DNA of 64,000 nt from Nocardia sp. NBC_00565 (GTDB taxonomy: Bacteria > Actinomycetota > Actinomycetes > Mycobacteriales > Mycobacteriaceae), in contig NZ_CP107785.1 of NCBI RefSeq assembly GCF_036345915.1, forward strand, positions 992,001 through 1,056,000. The letters are read 5' to 3'. The notes under the pieces were generated by a model, which saw nothing but the letters and a program-made list of their open reading frames with translations, searched no databases and had not been told where the DNA came from. The first letter of the stretch is position 1, and every line of letters begins with the position of its first letter. Shown here one piece after another: positions 38,518 to 46,732 of the stretch. Made by a program: the position numbers and the translations under genes.

Positions 38518-40155
38518 TTCGGAGGTGAATTCATTTGCGCTAGAGATGAATTCGTGTATCTCTGTGGCGGTGGTGAGGGTGGTTGCTGTCGGTTCGGGCA
38601 GGTGGCCGGTGTCGTCGAGGAGGGCGCGGGTGCGTTTGATGGCTTTGGCGATGGCGGCGGGGCTGATTCCGATGAGTTCGGCGAGCACGGTCAGGGGTGT
38701 GGAGAAGCGTTGTTTCTGCAGGGTGATGGCGACGCGGTCGGCGAGGGAGGTGGCGGGGTGGCGGCCGTTTGCCTGGGCGCGGCGGCCGGCCTGGTCTTTG
38801 GGAGTGAGCGCGGTGACGAGCTGGGCGAGTTGGCCGGGTGGGAGGCCGGTCAGTTCGGGTGCGTGGAGCCAGAGCAGGTCGTCGCGTTGCCGCCCGGTCG
38901 CGGTGGCGGTGTTGTCGCTGGTGCCCGATTCTGCTGTGGGGGTGAGGGGTTCGGGGTTGATGGTGTAGTTCCATTCGCCGTGCCAGTCGTGGCGGGTGAT
39001 CGGAATGGCGGCGAGTTGGGCGTCGCTGACGGTGACGCCGGTCGGGTAAGTGCCGGCATCGAGTTGTGCTCCCACGCTCAGCCCGGTGCGGGTCCTGGTC
39101 GCGGCGATCGTGTTGATGACGACGTCGTGGCTGGTCAAGGGACGTCCGCGCCAGTTGGTGGAGATGTGGGAGAACAGGCGATGCTCGATGGCGTTCCATT
39201 TGGAAGTACCGGGCGGAAAATGACAGACGGTGATCTGCAGGCCGATCTCGGCGGCGAGCGCGGCGAGTTCGGTCTTCCAGGCTCGGGTGCGGTAGCTGTT
39301 GGATCCGCCGGCATCAGCGGTGATCAGCAGGTGTGTCGCCTCGGGGTAGGCGGTTGCGCCGACGCTGACCCACCAGCGACGCAGCGACGCCACGGCGAAC
39401 GTGGCGGTGTCGTGGTCGGTGCCGACGTTGACCCACCCGGTATTCGCTGTCGGGTCGTAGATCCCGTACGGAATCGCCTTGCCCACCGCAGAACTGGGGA
39501 AATCATGGGTGTTGACCTGCACCGGATCGCCTTTCGGCCGCCATTCACCTCCGGCGTTAGCGAACTGGCCGATCAGCTCCTTTTTCTTCGTGTCGACACT
39601 GACCACCGGTTCACCGGCGACTTGATGAGCCTTGACCTGGTCGTTGATGTATCGGAACTGGGCGTCGCGATCCGGGTTCTGTTTGCCTTCCAGGGTTTTC
39701 GCATTCGCCTGCAAACTGAACCCCTGCTCGCGCAGCAGGCCGGCGACCACATCGGCGCAGACTTGGTGGCCTTGATCGCACAACACCGCGGCCAGGTTGC
39801 GGGTCGAGCGCGTCGTCCACCGCAACGGCGATTCCGGATCACCACGCTCGTCGGGTTCGACCAGCGCCAACAACGCCGGCACCAGCCCAGGATCCAGATC
39901 GTCCACCCGTTTACGCCCGCCACCGGGCTGGCGGACCCGGCCCAGCGGCGGCGCCCCCGATTCCAGCTCGCTCACCCCGCGAGACACCGTCGCTTCACGC
40001 ACTCTCGCCGCCCGCGCCACCACCCGACCACCACCGCGGCCCAGCATCCGGGCCTCGGCCCCCAACACCAGCCGACGCTGCCGCTCATCCAGATGCGGCA
40101 ACACCACCGAGAACTTCGCCGCAAGCTCCGCCTCGGTCACCATGAAATCGCCCAT
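38485..40155 (-). CDS. ISAzo13-family transposase with C-terminus rewritten by IS256
   Basis: A 556-residue transposase: N-terminal helix-turn-helix (VREATVSRGVSELESG), DDE domain with VVSVDTKKKELIGQF, HLLITADAGGSNSYR and KWNAIEHRLFSHI. The native end can be reconstructed. At the IS256 junction the codons read NEFTSE; joining across the 8-bp duplication gives CGC TAA, so the original protein ended NEFTSER. It now reads on into the IS256 end and stops after TVDLRVFPA. Only the final residue is replaced by about ten new ones, so activity may survive. The element lies between the TAP hydrolase and a small hypothetical gene. Confidence 0.9.
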   Translation of the reverse strand: MGDFMVTEAELAAKFSVVLPHLDERQRRLVLGAEARMLGRGGGRVVARAARVREATVSRGVSELESGAPPLGRVRQPGGGRKRVDDLDPGLVPALLALVEPDERGDPESPLRWTTRSTRNLAAVLCDQGHQVCADVVAGLLREQGFSLQANAKTLEGKQNPDRDAQFRYINDQVKAHQVAGEPVVSVDTKKKELIGQFANAGGEWRPKGDPVQVNTHDFPSSAVGKAIPYGIYDPTANTGWVNVGTDHDTATFAVASLRRWWVSVGATAYPEATHLLITADAGGSNSYRTRAWKTELAALAAEIGLQITVCHFPPGTSKWNAIEHRLFSHISTNWRGRPLTSHDVVINTIAATRTRTGLSVGAQLDAGTYPTGVTVSDAQLAAIPITRHDWHGEWNYTINPEPLTPTAESGTSDNTATATGRQRDDLLWLHAPELTGLPPGQLAQLVTALTPKDQAGRRAQANGRHPATSLADRVAITLQKQRFSTPLTVLAELIGISPAAIAKAIKRTRALLDDTGHLPEPTATTLTTATEIHEFISSANEFTSEGTVDLRVFPA

Positions 40156-40240
40156 ACCACAATATGTTTCGAAAACGTGGGACGTTACGACTTGTTCACC
40201 GGCAGTCCCTAAGTGGTTACGCCCGTAAGTCGTTCGGGGG

Positions 40241-40558
40241 TCAGTGTCCGAGGTAGAGATCGCGGGCGCAGTCGAGGGCTTCCTGGGGGCTGCCTGCGGT
40301 GAAGCCGGTGGGCAGGATCTGGTTTTCGTATTTGCCGCTGCTGGCGAGGTAGAGGCCGAATCCCCAGGTGGAGGCCGATCCGCCGTAGCGGAGCCGGATG
40401 AGGGGCAGCCGGTGGCCGTCGGCCAGTTCGCCCTCGACGTAGGCGAATTGGCCGTGGTATCGGACGTGCAGGCCGCTCAGTCGAGGCCAATGCTCGGCGG
40501 CGTGTTGGCGCAGCCGTTGGGTCAGGGAGGTCTTGGTCGAGTCCGGGATCGCGGGCAT
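40241..40558 (-). CDS. Conserved hypothetical protein, 105 residues
   Basis: A soluble protein with the segments HVRYHGQFAYVEGEL, IRLRYGGSASTWGFGLY and GSPQEALDCARDLYL. Similar proteins occur near mobile or accessory genes in Streptomyces and Nocardia; no function is known to me. The mix of strand-forming aromatic stretches and a C-terminal helix suggests a small alpha/beta fold. It sits between the ISAzo13 element and the MarR gene. Confidence 0.6.
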   Translation of the reverse strand: MPAIPDSTKTSLTQRLRQHAAEHWPRLSGLHVRYHGQFAYVEGELADGHRLPLIRLRYGGSASTWGFGLYLASSGKYENQILPTGFTAGSPQEALDCARDLYLGH

Positions 40559-40660
40559 GAGGTCATCTTGCCGCTTCCGGCGTGTCGATCCGGCTCCGGT
40601 GACCCTGCCGCAGAATCCCGCACCGGCTCGAAGGCGCTCTGCGAGGATCCCGGCCGAGTT

Positions 40661-41098
40661 TCAGCCGCGTCCGTCCTCCAGCGTGGCGAGCAACTCGGCG
40701 AGTGCGGGCAGGGCCCGGTCGAGGGCTTCTCGGCTCTGTGGGGTGAGCTGGTCCAGTGCGCCCTGCAGCGCGCCGGTGCTCACGCGGTCGTAGCGGTCCA
40801 GCAGGTCGAGGGCCCGGGGGGAGGCCGCGAGGTGGACGGTGCGCAGGTCTGTTGACGAGGGCGTGCGTTCGATGAGGCCGGAGGCGGTCATCGTGCGGAC
40901 CAGGTTGCTGACGGTGGACGGTGCCACCCGCAGCCGGGCGGCGACCTCGCGCGGGGTGAGCGGGCCGGCGCCGGACAGCGCCCGCAGCAGCTCGATCTGG
41001 GCCTCGGGGAGGTCGGGCAGGTCGTCGGAGCGGCGTGTGCGCAGTACGGCCCGGCGCAGCGGGCCTATGAGTCGCCCGAACTCGGTCGCGGTGTTCAT
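40661..41098 (-). CDS. MarR-family regulator of phenolic acid decarboxylase
   Basis: A 145-residue winged-helix repressor: GPLTPREVAARLRVAPSTVSNLVRTM is the recognition region, followed by the wing SSTDLRTVHLAAS. The ATG at 41098 is chosen because the conserved domain begins there; the ribosome site GGAG is only two bases away, so a slightly upstream start is possible. It is divergent from padC across a long palindrome. Phenolic acids are typical MarR ligands, so it likely releases the operator when hydroxycinnamates enter the cell. Confidence 0.88.
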   Translation of the reverse strand: MNTATEFGRLIGPLRRAVLRTRRSDDLPDLPEAQIELLRALSGAGPLTPREVAARLRVAPSTVSNLVRTMTASGLIERTPSSTDLRTVHLAASPRALDLLDRYDRVSTGALQGALDQLTPQSREALDRALPALAELLATLEDGRG

Positions 41099-41123
41099 GG
41101 CTCCATTGTGCTCGAGATCTAGT

Positions 41124-41150
41124 TTTGTTACAAAATAATTTTGTGACAAA
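41124..41150. promoter_or_regulatory. 27-bp palindromic operator between MarR and padC
   Basis: A nearly perfect palindrome with half-sites TTTGTNACAAAAT on each strand around the centre at 41137; only the N positions differ. Such A/T-rich symmetric sites are classic for MarR dimers. It lies 44 bases before the padC ATG and 26 bases before the MarR start, where it would block both promoters. Confidence 0.9.
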
Positions 41151-41193
41151 CTGAATGTGTCGCCACCGCGACGGCATCACGAGGAGGAAACAC

Positions 41194-41733
41194 ATGACCA
41201 GCAACGGAGCACACGAGACCACCGTCCAGAACCCCGTTCCGCCGCAGGACCTGTCCGGGATCGTCGGCCACCGCTTCATCTACACCTACGCCAACGGCTG
41301 GCAGTACGAGATGTACGTGAAGAACGCCACCACCATCGACTACCGCATCCACAGCGGCATGGTCGGCGGCCGCTGGGTCAAGGACCAGCAGGTCGACCTC
41401 GTCCAGATGGACGACGACATCTACAAGATCGCCTGGAACGAGCCCACCGGCACCTCGGTCGCCGTCGACGTGATGCCCACCAAGCGGCGCCTGCACGGCG
41501 TGATCTTCTTCCCGCACTGGGTCGAGGAGCACGGCGAGCGCACCGTCTGCTACCAGAACGACCACCTGGACGAGATGCGCAAGTACCGCGACCAGGGCCC
41601 GACCTACCCGATCTACGTGGTCCCCGAGTTCGCGAAGATCACCCTCTTCGAGTACGTCGGCGCCGCCGACGACACCGTCATCTCCATCGCCCCGGGAGAC
41701 CTTCCGGAGGGCTGGTCCAACCGCACCAACTGA
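41194..41733 (+). CDS. padC: Phenolic acid decarboxylase
   Basis: A 179-residue cofactor-free decarboxylase that converts ferulic, p-coumaric and caffeic acids to vinyl phenols. Residues known for catalysis are visible: the tyrosine pair in [14 protein letters not shown], arginine in [14 protein letters not shown] and glutamate in [14 protein letters not shown]. Length is normal. GAGGAGG lies six bases before the ATG. Codons end almost exclusively in C or G, more strongly than in neighbours, and the gene is bracketed by insertion sequences, so horizontal transfer is likely. In most bacteria PadR controls this gene; here a MarR protein does. Confidence 0.95.
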   Translation: MTSNGAHETTVQNPVPPQDLSGIVGHRFIYTYANGWQYEMYVKNATTIDYRIHSGMVGGRWVKDQQVDLVQMDDDIYKIAWNEPTGTSVAVDVMPTKRRLHGVIFFPHWVEEHGERTVCYQNDHLDEMRKYRDQGPTYPIYVVPEFAKITLFEYVGAADDTVISIAPGDLPEGWSNRTN

Positions 41734-41756
41734 CCCCACACGCCGACCCCGCGCCG

Positions 41757-41801
41757 CACGTCGCCACCTCGGGGGCGCCTCCTATGCGAGGTGGCGACGT
41801 G
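41757..41801 (+). terminator. Hairpin terminator after padC
   Basis: CACGTCGCCACCTCG and CGAGGTGGCGACGTG form a perfect 15-bp stem with a 15-base loop, 23 bases beyond the padC stop. It has no U tract, but its strength and place indicate termination. Confidence 0.75.
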
Positions 41802-41931
41802 GCCGCAGGTCCTCACAGAGTTGGTCGGATGAGGCAGTGGTCAGGCGCTGTGCTGTGACTCTGTTGGTGAGGCAGGCACAGGCTTTGATGATCATGAAGT
41901 TGTCTACGCTTCGTGACCATCAGGAATACCT

Positions 41932-42774
41932 GTGCCTGCTCTGCCAGCATGGCTGACCGACCCGTTGTGGGACCAGTTCGCCGCCCTGCTGCCTGACCGT
42001 TGCGAGTTCCATCCGACCCATCCGCTGAGCTGCCACCGCCGTCGCATCCCAGACCGGATCGTGTTCGACAAGCTGCTGCAGATGCTGCGGTTCGGCTGCT
42101 CCTACCAGGGCATCGCCGACACCACCTGCTCGGCCACCACGATCCGTAACCGCCGCGACGAATGGATCGAACTCGGGATATTCGCGCAGCTGAAGACGAT
42201 CGCCCTGGATGCTTACGACCGCATCGTGGGTCTGCTGCTCGAGGACATCGCGATGGACGGCTGTATCACCAAGGCCCCCGGCGGGGGCGAGTGCGCCGGC
42301 CCGTCTCCGGTCGATCGCCGCAAGCAGGGCATGAAACGGTCGCTGATGGTCGAGGGCTACGGCATCCCGCTTGCTCGGGTGCTGGCCGGTGCCAACCGGC
42401 ACGACTCGCCGCTGTTGGCACCCACCTTGGACAAACTCACCGACATCGGCCCGCTCCCCGGCGAGGTCACCGTGCACCTGGACTCCGGCTACGACTCCAG
42501 CACAACCCGCGACGAAATCGCCGGATGTGGCCTACGCGGACAGATCGCTCGCAAAGGCGAGAAGGCACCCATCCAAGCCAGCAGGCGCTGGCATGTGGAA
42601 CGCACGAACTCCTGGCGCAACGCGTTCAACCGCCTCCAACGCTGCTACGAGCGCCGCGAGGTCGTCATCGACGCGTTCTTCGATCTCGCCGATGCGATCA
42701 TCGCCGTACGCAGCCTGATTCGCAAAGCGTGGACCCTCTACCGCTGGGACACCCGACCAGTACGCCGCCCATGA
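41932..42774 (+). CDS. IS5-family transposase
   Basis: A 280-residue DDE transposase. Catalytic residues: aspartate in EDIAMDGCITKAPG, aspartate in VTVHLDSGYDSS and glutamate in RRWHVERTNSWRNAF. The N-terminal DUF4096-type domain contains FDKLLQMLRFGCSYQGIAD. The GTG start lies inside a small inverted repeat (GCAGGCACAGG at 41872 and CCTGTGCCTGC at 41929). CAGTGGTC occurs near 41836 and inverted near 42797 and may mark the ends. No frameshift is seen, so it may be active. Confidence 0.9.
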   Translation: MPALPAWLTDPLWDQFAALLPDRCEFHPTHPLSCHRRRIPDRIVFDKLLQMLRFGCSYQGIADTTCSATTIRNRRDEWIELGIFAQLKTIALDAYDRIVGLLLEDIAMDGCITKAPGGGECAGPSPVDRRKQGMKRSLMVEGYGIPLARVLAGANRHDSPLLAPTLDKLTDIGPLPGEVTVHLDSGYDSSTTRDEIAGCGLRGQIARKGEKAPIQASRRWHVERTNSWRNAFNRLQRCYERREVVIDAFFDLADAIIAVRSLIRKAWTLYRWDTRPVRRP

Positions 42775-42836
42775 AGACCAAGCGAGACCTTCAGCGGACC
42801 ACTGTGCTGGGAGGTGGGCGATCTGTGCCAATTCGA

Positions 42837-44282
42837 TCAATGGCTGGCATTGAGTGCGGATAGATAGGAGCCGGGCGCCGGGATGAGATGCCAGCCGTTG
42901 AGCAGGGCACGGACCCCGATGCGTCCGGTGGGAGTGGTGTGGGGAGCCTCGATGGCAACCGATGTGTTCACCGGAAGCGCAAGAAACTGAGTGGTGAACG
43001 GCATCGAGTCCGACAGGTCCCAGATGGTTCGCATAGACCACTCTCCGTGGTCGTGATTACGCAGGCAGCACACCATCCAGCCGGAGGAATCCGGGTCGCT
43101 GGTGTCCCCGCGGTTGAGTAGCAGCGCAGGAATCGTTTCGTTCACGCATTCGGCGACAGCCGCATACTGGTCGTCGGCCGGGAAATCCAACTGTTGCGCT
43201 AGGCCGAGGCTTGCCGCGACTTCTTTCTGATACCACAGGTCGCGCAGGGTCTGCTCGACATGCTCCTCCCAACTGTCGGTGTCGACGCGTTCCAGCAGTC
43301 CCAGCATCCCGTCGGACCGTTCGACAACGCGCAGGGTCCGCCCACCGACCCGGATCGTCTGGCCCGGTGCGAAACGAGTTCCCGCGGCAAGGGAATCTTG
43401 CAGATCGTCCAGGATCCACTGCACCAGCGACTCCTGCGTGCCCGGTACGGCTGGCTCGGTAACACGGGCGACGATATCGGGATGCCCGTGCTGATCGCCG
43501 ATCGTCGTGCGATACAGGCCCTCACCGAACTGGAGGATCGCAAAGTGCGCCGTGGGCAAAGGGCCGATGGATGCGGGTTCTGGCCCGAAATGTATACCGT
43601 CGTCCGGGGTCAGCATCGTGCCTTGGTATGCCACGCCGGCCACGACACCGCCGGTCGAGCGTACCCAGCGGCGGTCGATGACCAGTCCGGTTTCCGGTGG
43701 CAGAGCAAGGAATTGGGTGACGAACGGGAGCGACGCCGACAGCTGGAACAGCTCCATAGCAGACCATTCCGAGTGGTCGTGCTCATCCCCGCAACTGATC
43801 GCCCACACACCGTGTTGCGGCGAGTCCGGCCCCAGACGGTTGAGGCTCAACGTCGAGGCTTCGAATGCACACACCTGCGCGGCCGCGATGTCATCCTCGG
43901 CGACGGAGTCCGGTTCTTCCGGCAGGCCCAGCTTCGCGGCCGCCTCGACCTGTAACCACACATCGCTCAGCGCCTGATCGACATGTTCTTCCCAGATTCC
44001 CTCGGCAACTCGCTCCTCGAGCCCGAGCGTTCGATCATCGCGTTCGATGATCCGCAGCGCCCGCCATCCGATCCCGACCGTCTGCCCGGGCACGAAACGA
44101 GTACCCTCCGCCACAGCGTTCTGGAAGTGGTCCAAAATCCAGCCCACCGTGTTGGGTGTCGACGGCTCATCTTTAAAAACCAGCGTGAACTCCGGATGGT
44201 TGGAGTCGACGCAGGTTGCGGTACGGAAGATCTGCACTCGTGTCGTTCTAACATCGATCCTGCATCCTCGCCTCCCAGCCAT
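42837..44282 (-). CDS. Protein with two tandem copies of an uncharacterised (possibly Imm33-like) domain
   Basis: A 481-residue protein made of two homologous halves. Matching pieces are VGWILDHFQNAVAEGTRFVPGQT with VQWILDDLQDSLAAGTRFAPGQT, WEEHVDQALSDVW with WEEHVEQTLRDLW, and PFVTQFLALPPETGLVI with PFTTQFLALPVNTSVAI. The pattern of a (D)SGW-type strand, HDH-EW and a FLALP end reminds me of Imm33/DUF2185 immunity proteins, but this is not certain. It has no membrane helix or signal. No toxin gene is visible next to it; neighbours are an IS5 transposase and the DUF397 gene. The start could be GTG at 44237. Confidence 0.6.
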   Translation of the reverse strand: MAGRRGCRIDVRTTRVQIFRTATCVDSNHPEFTLVFKDEPSTPNTVGWILDHFQNAVAEGTRFVPGQTVGIGWRALRIIERDDRTLGLEERVAEGIWEEHVDQALSDVWLQVEAAAKLGLPEEPDSVAEDDIAAAQVCAFEASTLSLNRLGPDSPQHGVWAISCGDEHDHSEWSAMELFQLSASLPFVTQFLALPPETGLVIDRRWVRSTGGVVAGVAYQGTMLTPDDGIHFGPEPASIGPLPTAHFAILQFGEGLYRTTIGDQHGHPDIVARVTEPAVPGTQESLVQWILDDLQDSLAAGTRFAPGQTIRVGGRTLRVVERSDGMLGLLERVDTDSWEEHVEQTLRDLWYQKEVAASLGLAQQLDFPADDQYAAVAECVNETIPALLLNRGDTSDPDSSGWMVCCLRNHDHGEWSMRTIWDLSDSMPFTTQFLALPVNTSVAIEAPHTTPTGRIGVRALLNGWHLIPAPGSYLSALNASH

Positions 44283-44598
44283 CGGGATGGCGCACCTGCC
44301 TCACAACAGGGTCACAGCACAGCGCCTATTTGCGCGGCCACTAAGTTCGCAGTGCCCAGCACGATCCACTCGAAAAGCGCTGCACTACCACCGTGGCAGA
44401 CGACTTCACCACAGTCCCACCCATCCACCGCCGCCCTCATCGACCCGTAGATACGAGGCGGCAGCCTGCCATGTCAGCAGACCACACGTGGGTGTTTTCG
44501 ATGAGGCCGTCTCACAAGGGCTTCACATACGAAGCTGACACGAAACCCTTTGTGAGACTATGAAACGCGAGGTGAGACCCTACATCAGAGGGTGGCCG
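44283..44598. other. Intergenic region with inverted GTCTCACAA motif
   Basis: No gene in 316 bases. GTCTCACAAGGG (44509-44520) and CCCTTTGTGAGAC (44546-44558) form an imperfect inverted repeat with one extra base. The first arm extends to a 17-mer shared with 33693. These may be remains of insertion-sequence ends or a hairpin. Confidence 0.45.
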
Positions 44599-44808
44599 CT
44601 AGTAGGGCCGGTTGAACTCGCCGTTCTGGACGGCAGCGGTGAATGCATCCCACTCCGAAGGAGTGAAGACGAGCGCCGGGCCGGTCGGGTTCTTCGAGTC
44701 CCGTACTCCGACCATGCTGTGCCCGAGGTGCGCGACCTCGACGCAATCCGAACCGCTCGTGCTGCGCCTGCTCTTGAACCACTTGGCCTCGGACAGGTCG
44801 ATGTTCAC
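44599..44808 (-). CDS. DUF397 protein
   Basis: A 69-residue protein with the DUF397 core: AKWFKSRRSTSGSDCVEVAHLG, then VGVRDSKNPTGPALVFTPSEWDAF. The family always accompanies HTH/DUF5753 regulators in actinobacteria; in Streptomyces the pairs act in development and antibiotic control and have toxin-antitoxin features. Its ATG overlaps the regulator's stop codon (ATGA), so the two are translationally coupled. Confidence 0.93.
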   Translation of the reverse strand: MNIDLSEAKWFKSRRSTSGSDCVEVAHLGHSMVGVRDSKNPTGPALVFTPSEWDAFTAAVQNGEFNRPY

Positions 44809-45722
44809 TCCGCGTACTCCTTTGCGATCGCTTCGACTAGGCGTCGAGTGTCGTTCTCGTTCAACGCTACGCGCTGTATATCGGAGTACGCCGCCCGATA
44901 TCGCGCGGTCTCGCCGGGCTTGTCCAGGTACAGCATGCCAGTGAAGCCCTCCACGTAGACAACGGGTGGCTCGGTGAGGGCAGGATTCGAATGGTCGGGG
45001 AACTCCAGGTACACGAAATCCTTTGCGACCAGTCCCAAGTGATTGGGTGCATCGAACCGGACGACCCGAATCGACACGTTCGGCAGCTTGCTGATCTCGA
45101 CAAGCTGGTTCAGCTGACCGGCCATGACCTCGATACCCCCGATGCGTTGCCGCAACACGGACTCGCTCAGCAGCACTTCTAGCGCGAAATTCTCCGAATC
45201 ATGAAGACGCTCCTGACGCTTCGCGACCATATCGACGTCGCGTTCGATATCAACAGGTTGCCCCTCCGCCTTCCATATGGCGCGCCGGTATTCCGATGTC
45301 TGCAGCAGACCGGGCACTAAAGTCGACTGCCACGAGATGGCTCGGCTGGCGGATTGCTCGAGCCCGACGAACATTGCGCGATCTGGGATTATGGCGTCGG
45401 CATAAGACTGCCACCAACCATCTTTCCGGGACTCCTGAGCGAGCCACAACAGTACGCGCCGGTCGTCGTCAGCGGCTCGATAAAGGTCGCAGAGCGCATT
45501 GATGACCATTCTCTTGATTTCGCTGCTACGCCCAGATTCCAAACGCCACAAGGTCTGTGAGCCCATCTCGCATGCCTCGGCGGCGCGTGTCCGGCTCAGG
45601 CTTCGCTTCTCGCGCAGCTCGCGCAGGCGTCGTCCGAGCACGCGACGCGGCAGAGTCGTGTTGTTCGATTCGGTCGACAAAGTAATGCCACCCACCCTTT
45701 CGTTAGCGTTACTCACGGTCAT
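44805..45722 (-). CDS. XRE-type regulator with DUF5753 (Scr1-like)
   Basis: A 305-residue protein. The helix-turn-helix is at about residues 25-85 (LRELREKRSLSRTRAAEACEMGSQTLWRLESG); the DUF5753 domain follows, with FVGLEQSASRAISWQSTLVPGLLQTSEY and a C-terminal VYVEGFTGMLYL. It forms a coupled pair with DUF397 just downstream. Such pairs are present in many copies in filamentous actinobacteria and often sense unknown signals. The first ~20 residues are poorly conserved, and a downstream TTG is a possible start. Confidence 0.92.
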   Translation of the reverse strand: MTVSNANERVGGITLSTESNNTTLPRRVLGRRLRELREKRSLSRTRAAEACEMGSQTLWRLESGRSSEIKRMVINALCDLYRAADDDRRVLLWLAQESRKDGWWQSYADAIIPDRAMFVGLEQSASRAISWQSTLVPGLLQTSEYRRAIWKAEGQPVDIERDVDMVAKRQERLHDSENFALEVLLSESVLRQRIGGIEVMAGQLNQLVEISKLPNVSIRVVRFDAPNHLGLVAKDFVYLEFPDHSNPALTEPPVVYVEGFTGMLYLDKPGETARYRAAYSDIQRVALNENDTRRLVEAIAKEYAE

Positions 45723-45761
45723 GTCAAGCTAGATGGAATAGTCAGCCTGTTTGGAGCGAAT

Positions 45762-45780
45762 TCGATTCGGGCTGAATCGA
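45762..45780. promoter_or_regulatory. Small inverted repeat in a divergent promoter region
   Basis: TCGATTC and GAATCGA pair perfectly around a five-base GGGCT centre, 40 bases upstream of the DUF5753 regulator start. It is a plausible operator for that regulator but is short enough to be chance. Confidence 0.35.
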
Positions 45781-45956
45781 TTTGGAGTGCTCTCACCGTA
45801 CCCTTTTGGTGTTTTACTGACCATGCGCCACAGGTCGGGTCGACCAGCCATTCGCCTCCGTTCAACCACCCCTCGCGGTGGCGAATTCGCGACGCCGTGC
45901 CCGACCGTCTGACGTTCCAGAATCACCACCGTCACAATATCTTTCGGAGGTATCCA

Positions 45957-46376
45957 GTGCCCGCAATCGATCACAGCACAGTGCCGCCTGATTCGAGGGC
46001 GACCGCGATCCGGCCCGCACGTGCGAACGGGGCCGATCTCGAGCAAGAGCGGCCGAAGGCCGTGGGATTCGTGCGCGGCGATGTGTCCGGACTGCAAGCA
46101 CCTCGGCACGCGACCGCCGTACAGCGGCACGCCAGCGCGCTGGGCTATCACTACGTGTACACCATCCGGCCGCCGCAGGACGCCGGCGATGCGATCGGCT
46201 ACGCGATCGGCATCGCGGCGGGCTTGGATGTGGCCGCGATCGTGGTCTACGACCTGGACCAGGTGGACAATCAGCCCGCGCGGGTCTGTGAGGACTTCGA
46301 CCTCGAAACCGTTTGTCCCGCAACGACATGGGCACGCGTGGCACGTCCGGTATCGGTCGAGACGGGTGCGGCGTGA
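45957..46376 (+). CDS. Serine-recombinase-fold protein lacking catalytic arginines
   Basis: A 139-residue protein starting at GTG with GGAGG seven bases upstream. The region AVGFVRGDVSGLQAPRH followed by a helix, ALGYHYVYT, and AIVVYDLDQVDN follows the order of a serine-resolvase catalytic domain (YARVST ... LDRLGR). The two arginines of the LDRLGR motif are replaced by Q and N, and two residues are inserted before the serine. Strand exchange is therefore unlikely. No DNA-binding domain follows. It overlaps the next gene by GTGA, so both are coupled. A regulatory or structural role is inferred. Confidence 0.6.
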   Translation: MPAIDHSTVPPDSRATAIRPARANGADLEQERPKAVGFVRGDVSGLQAPRHATAVQRHASALGYHYVYTIRPPQDAGDAIGYAIGIAAGLDVAAIVVYDLDQVDNQPARVCEDFDLETVCPATTWARVARPVSVETGAA

Positions 46377-46714
46377 ACGACGACGCGATACTCACCCCGC
46401 CGCGGGTCTGCGGCCATGCCGATGTGCGACTGGCACACGAGTTGATGCGGCAACACCTGGCCTGCCGTGTCGATCTGTGTGTGTGGAAAGCGGCGGCGTA
46501 CTACACGCTGGTGGACGCGGGTCATCTCGCGCCGCAGACACTGACGCCGCGCGAGCGCGCCGCGGCCCGCAATATCGACTTCCCGCCGCTGGACGCGCAA
46601 CCGCCGGTGTATGGCGGCCCACCGCTATGGACGCTGCGGGAGGTACTGGACAGGTTGTCGGACCTGGCGCTGCCGGTGCCCGACTCGAACGGCACAGCCG
46701 ACCACAGGAATTGA
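46373..46714 (+). CDS. Hypothetical protein coupled to the recombinase-fold gene
   Basis: A 113-residue protein starting at GTG inside the stop codon of the preceding gene. It contains ADVRLAHELMRQHLACRVDLCVWKAAAYYTLVDAGHL and a Pro-rich end. The central part is helical with regularly spaced hydrophobic residues; there are two or three cysteines but no metal-site spacing. No family was recognised. Tight coupling with the recombinase-fold protein suggests a complex. Confidence 0.6.
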   Translation: MNDDAILTPPRVCGHADVRLAHELMRQHLACRVDLCVWKAAAYYTLVDAGHLAPQTLTPRERAAARNIDFPPLDAQPPVYGGPPLWTLREVLDRLSDLALPVPDSNGTADHRN

Positions 46715-46732
46715 CTTCAACGGGGGCGGAAT

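Larger units (their letters stand above)
37086..40220 (-). mobile_element. ISAzo13-type insertion sequence, interrupted by IS256 (ends approximate)
   Basis: The transposase gene and its flanks fill the space between the TAP-hydrolase stop and the 105-residue gene, apart from the inserted IS256. Weak terminal similarity (GCCGCAGATCAA on the left, GCCGGTGAACAA inverted on the right) suggests ends near 37088 and 40215. The true borders and target duplication could not be fixed by eye. Confidence 0.45.
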
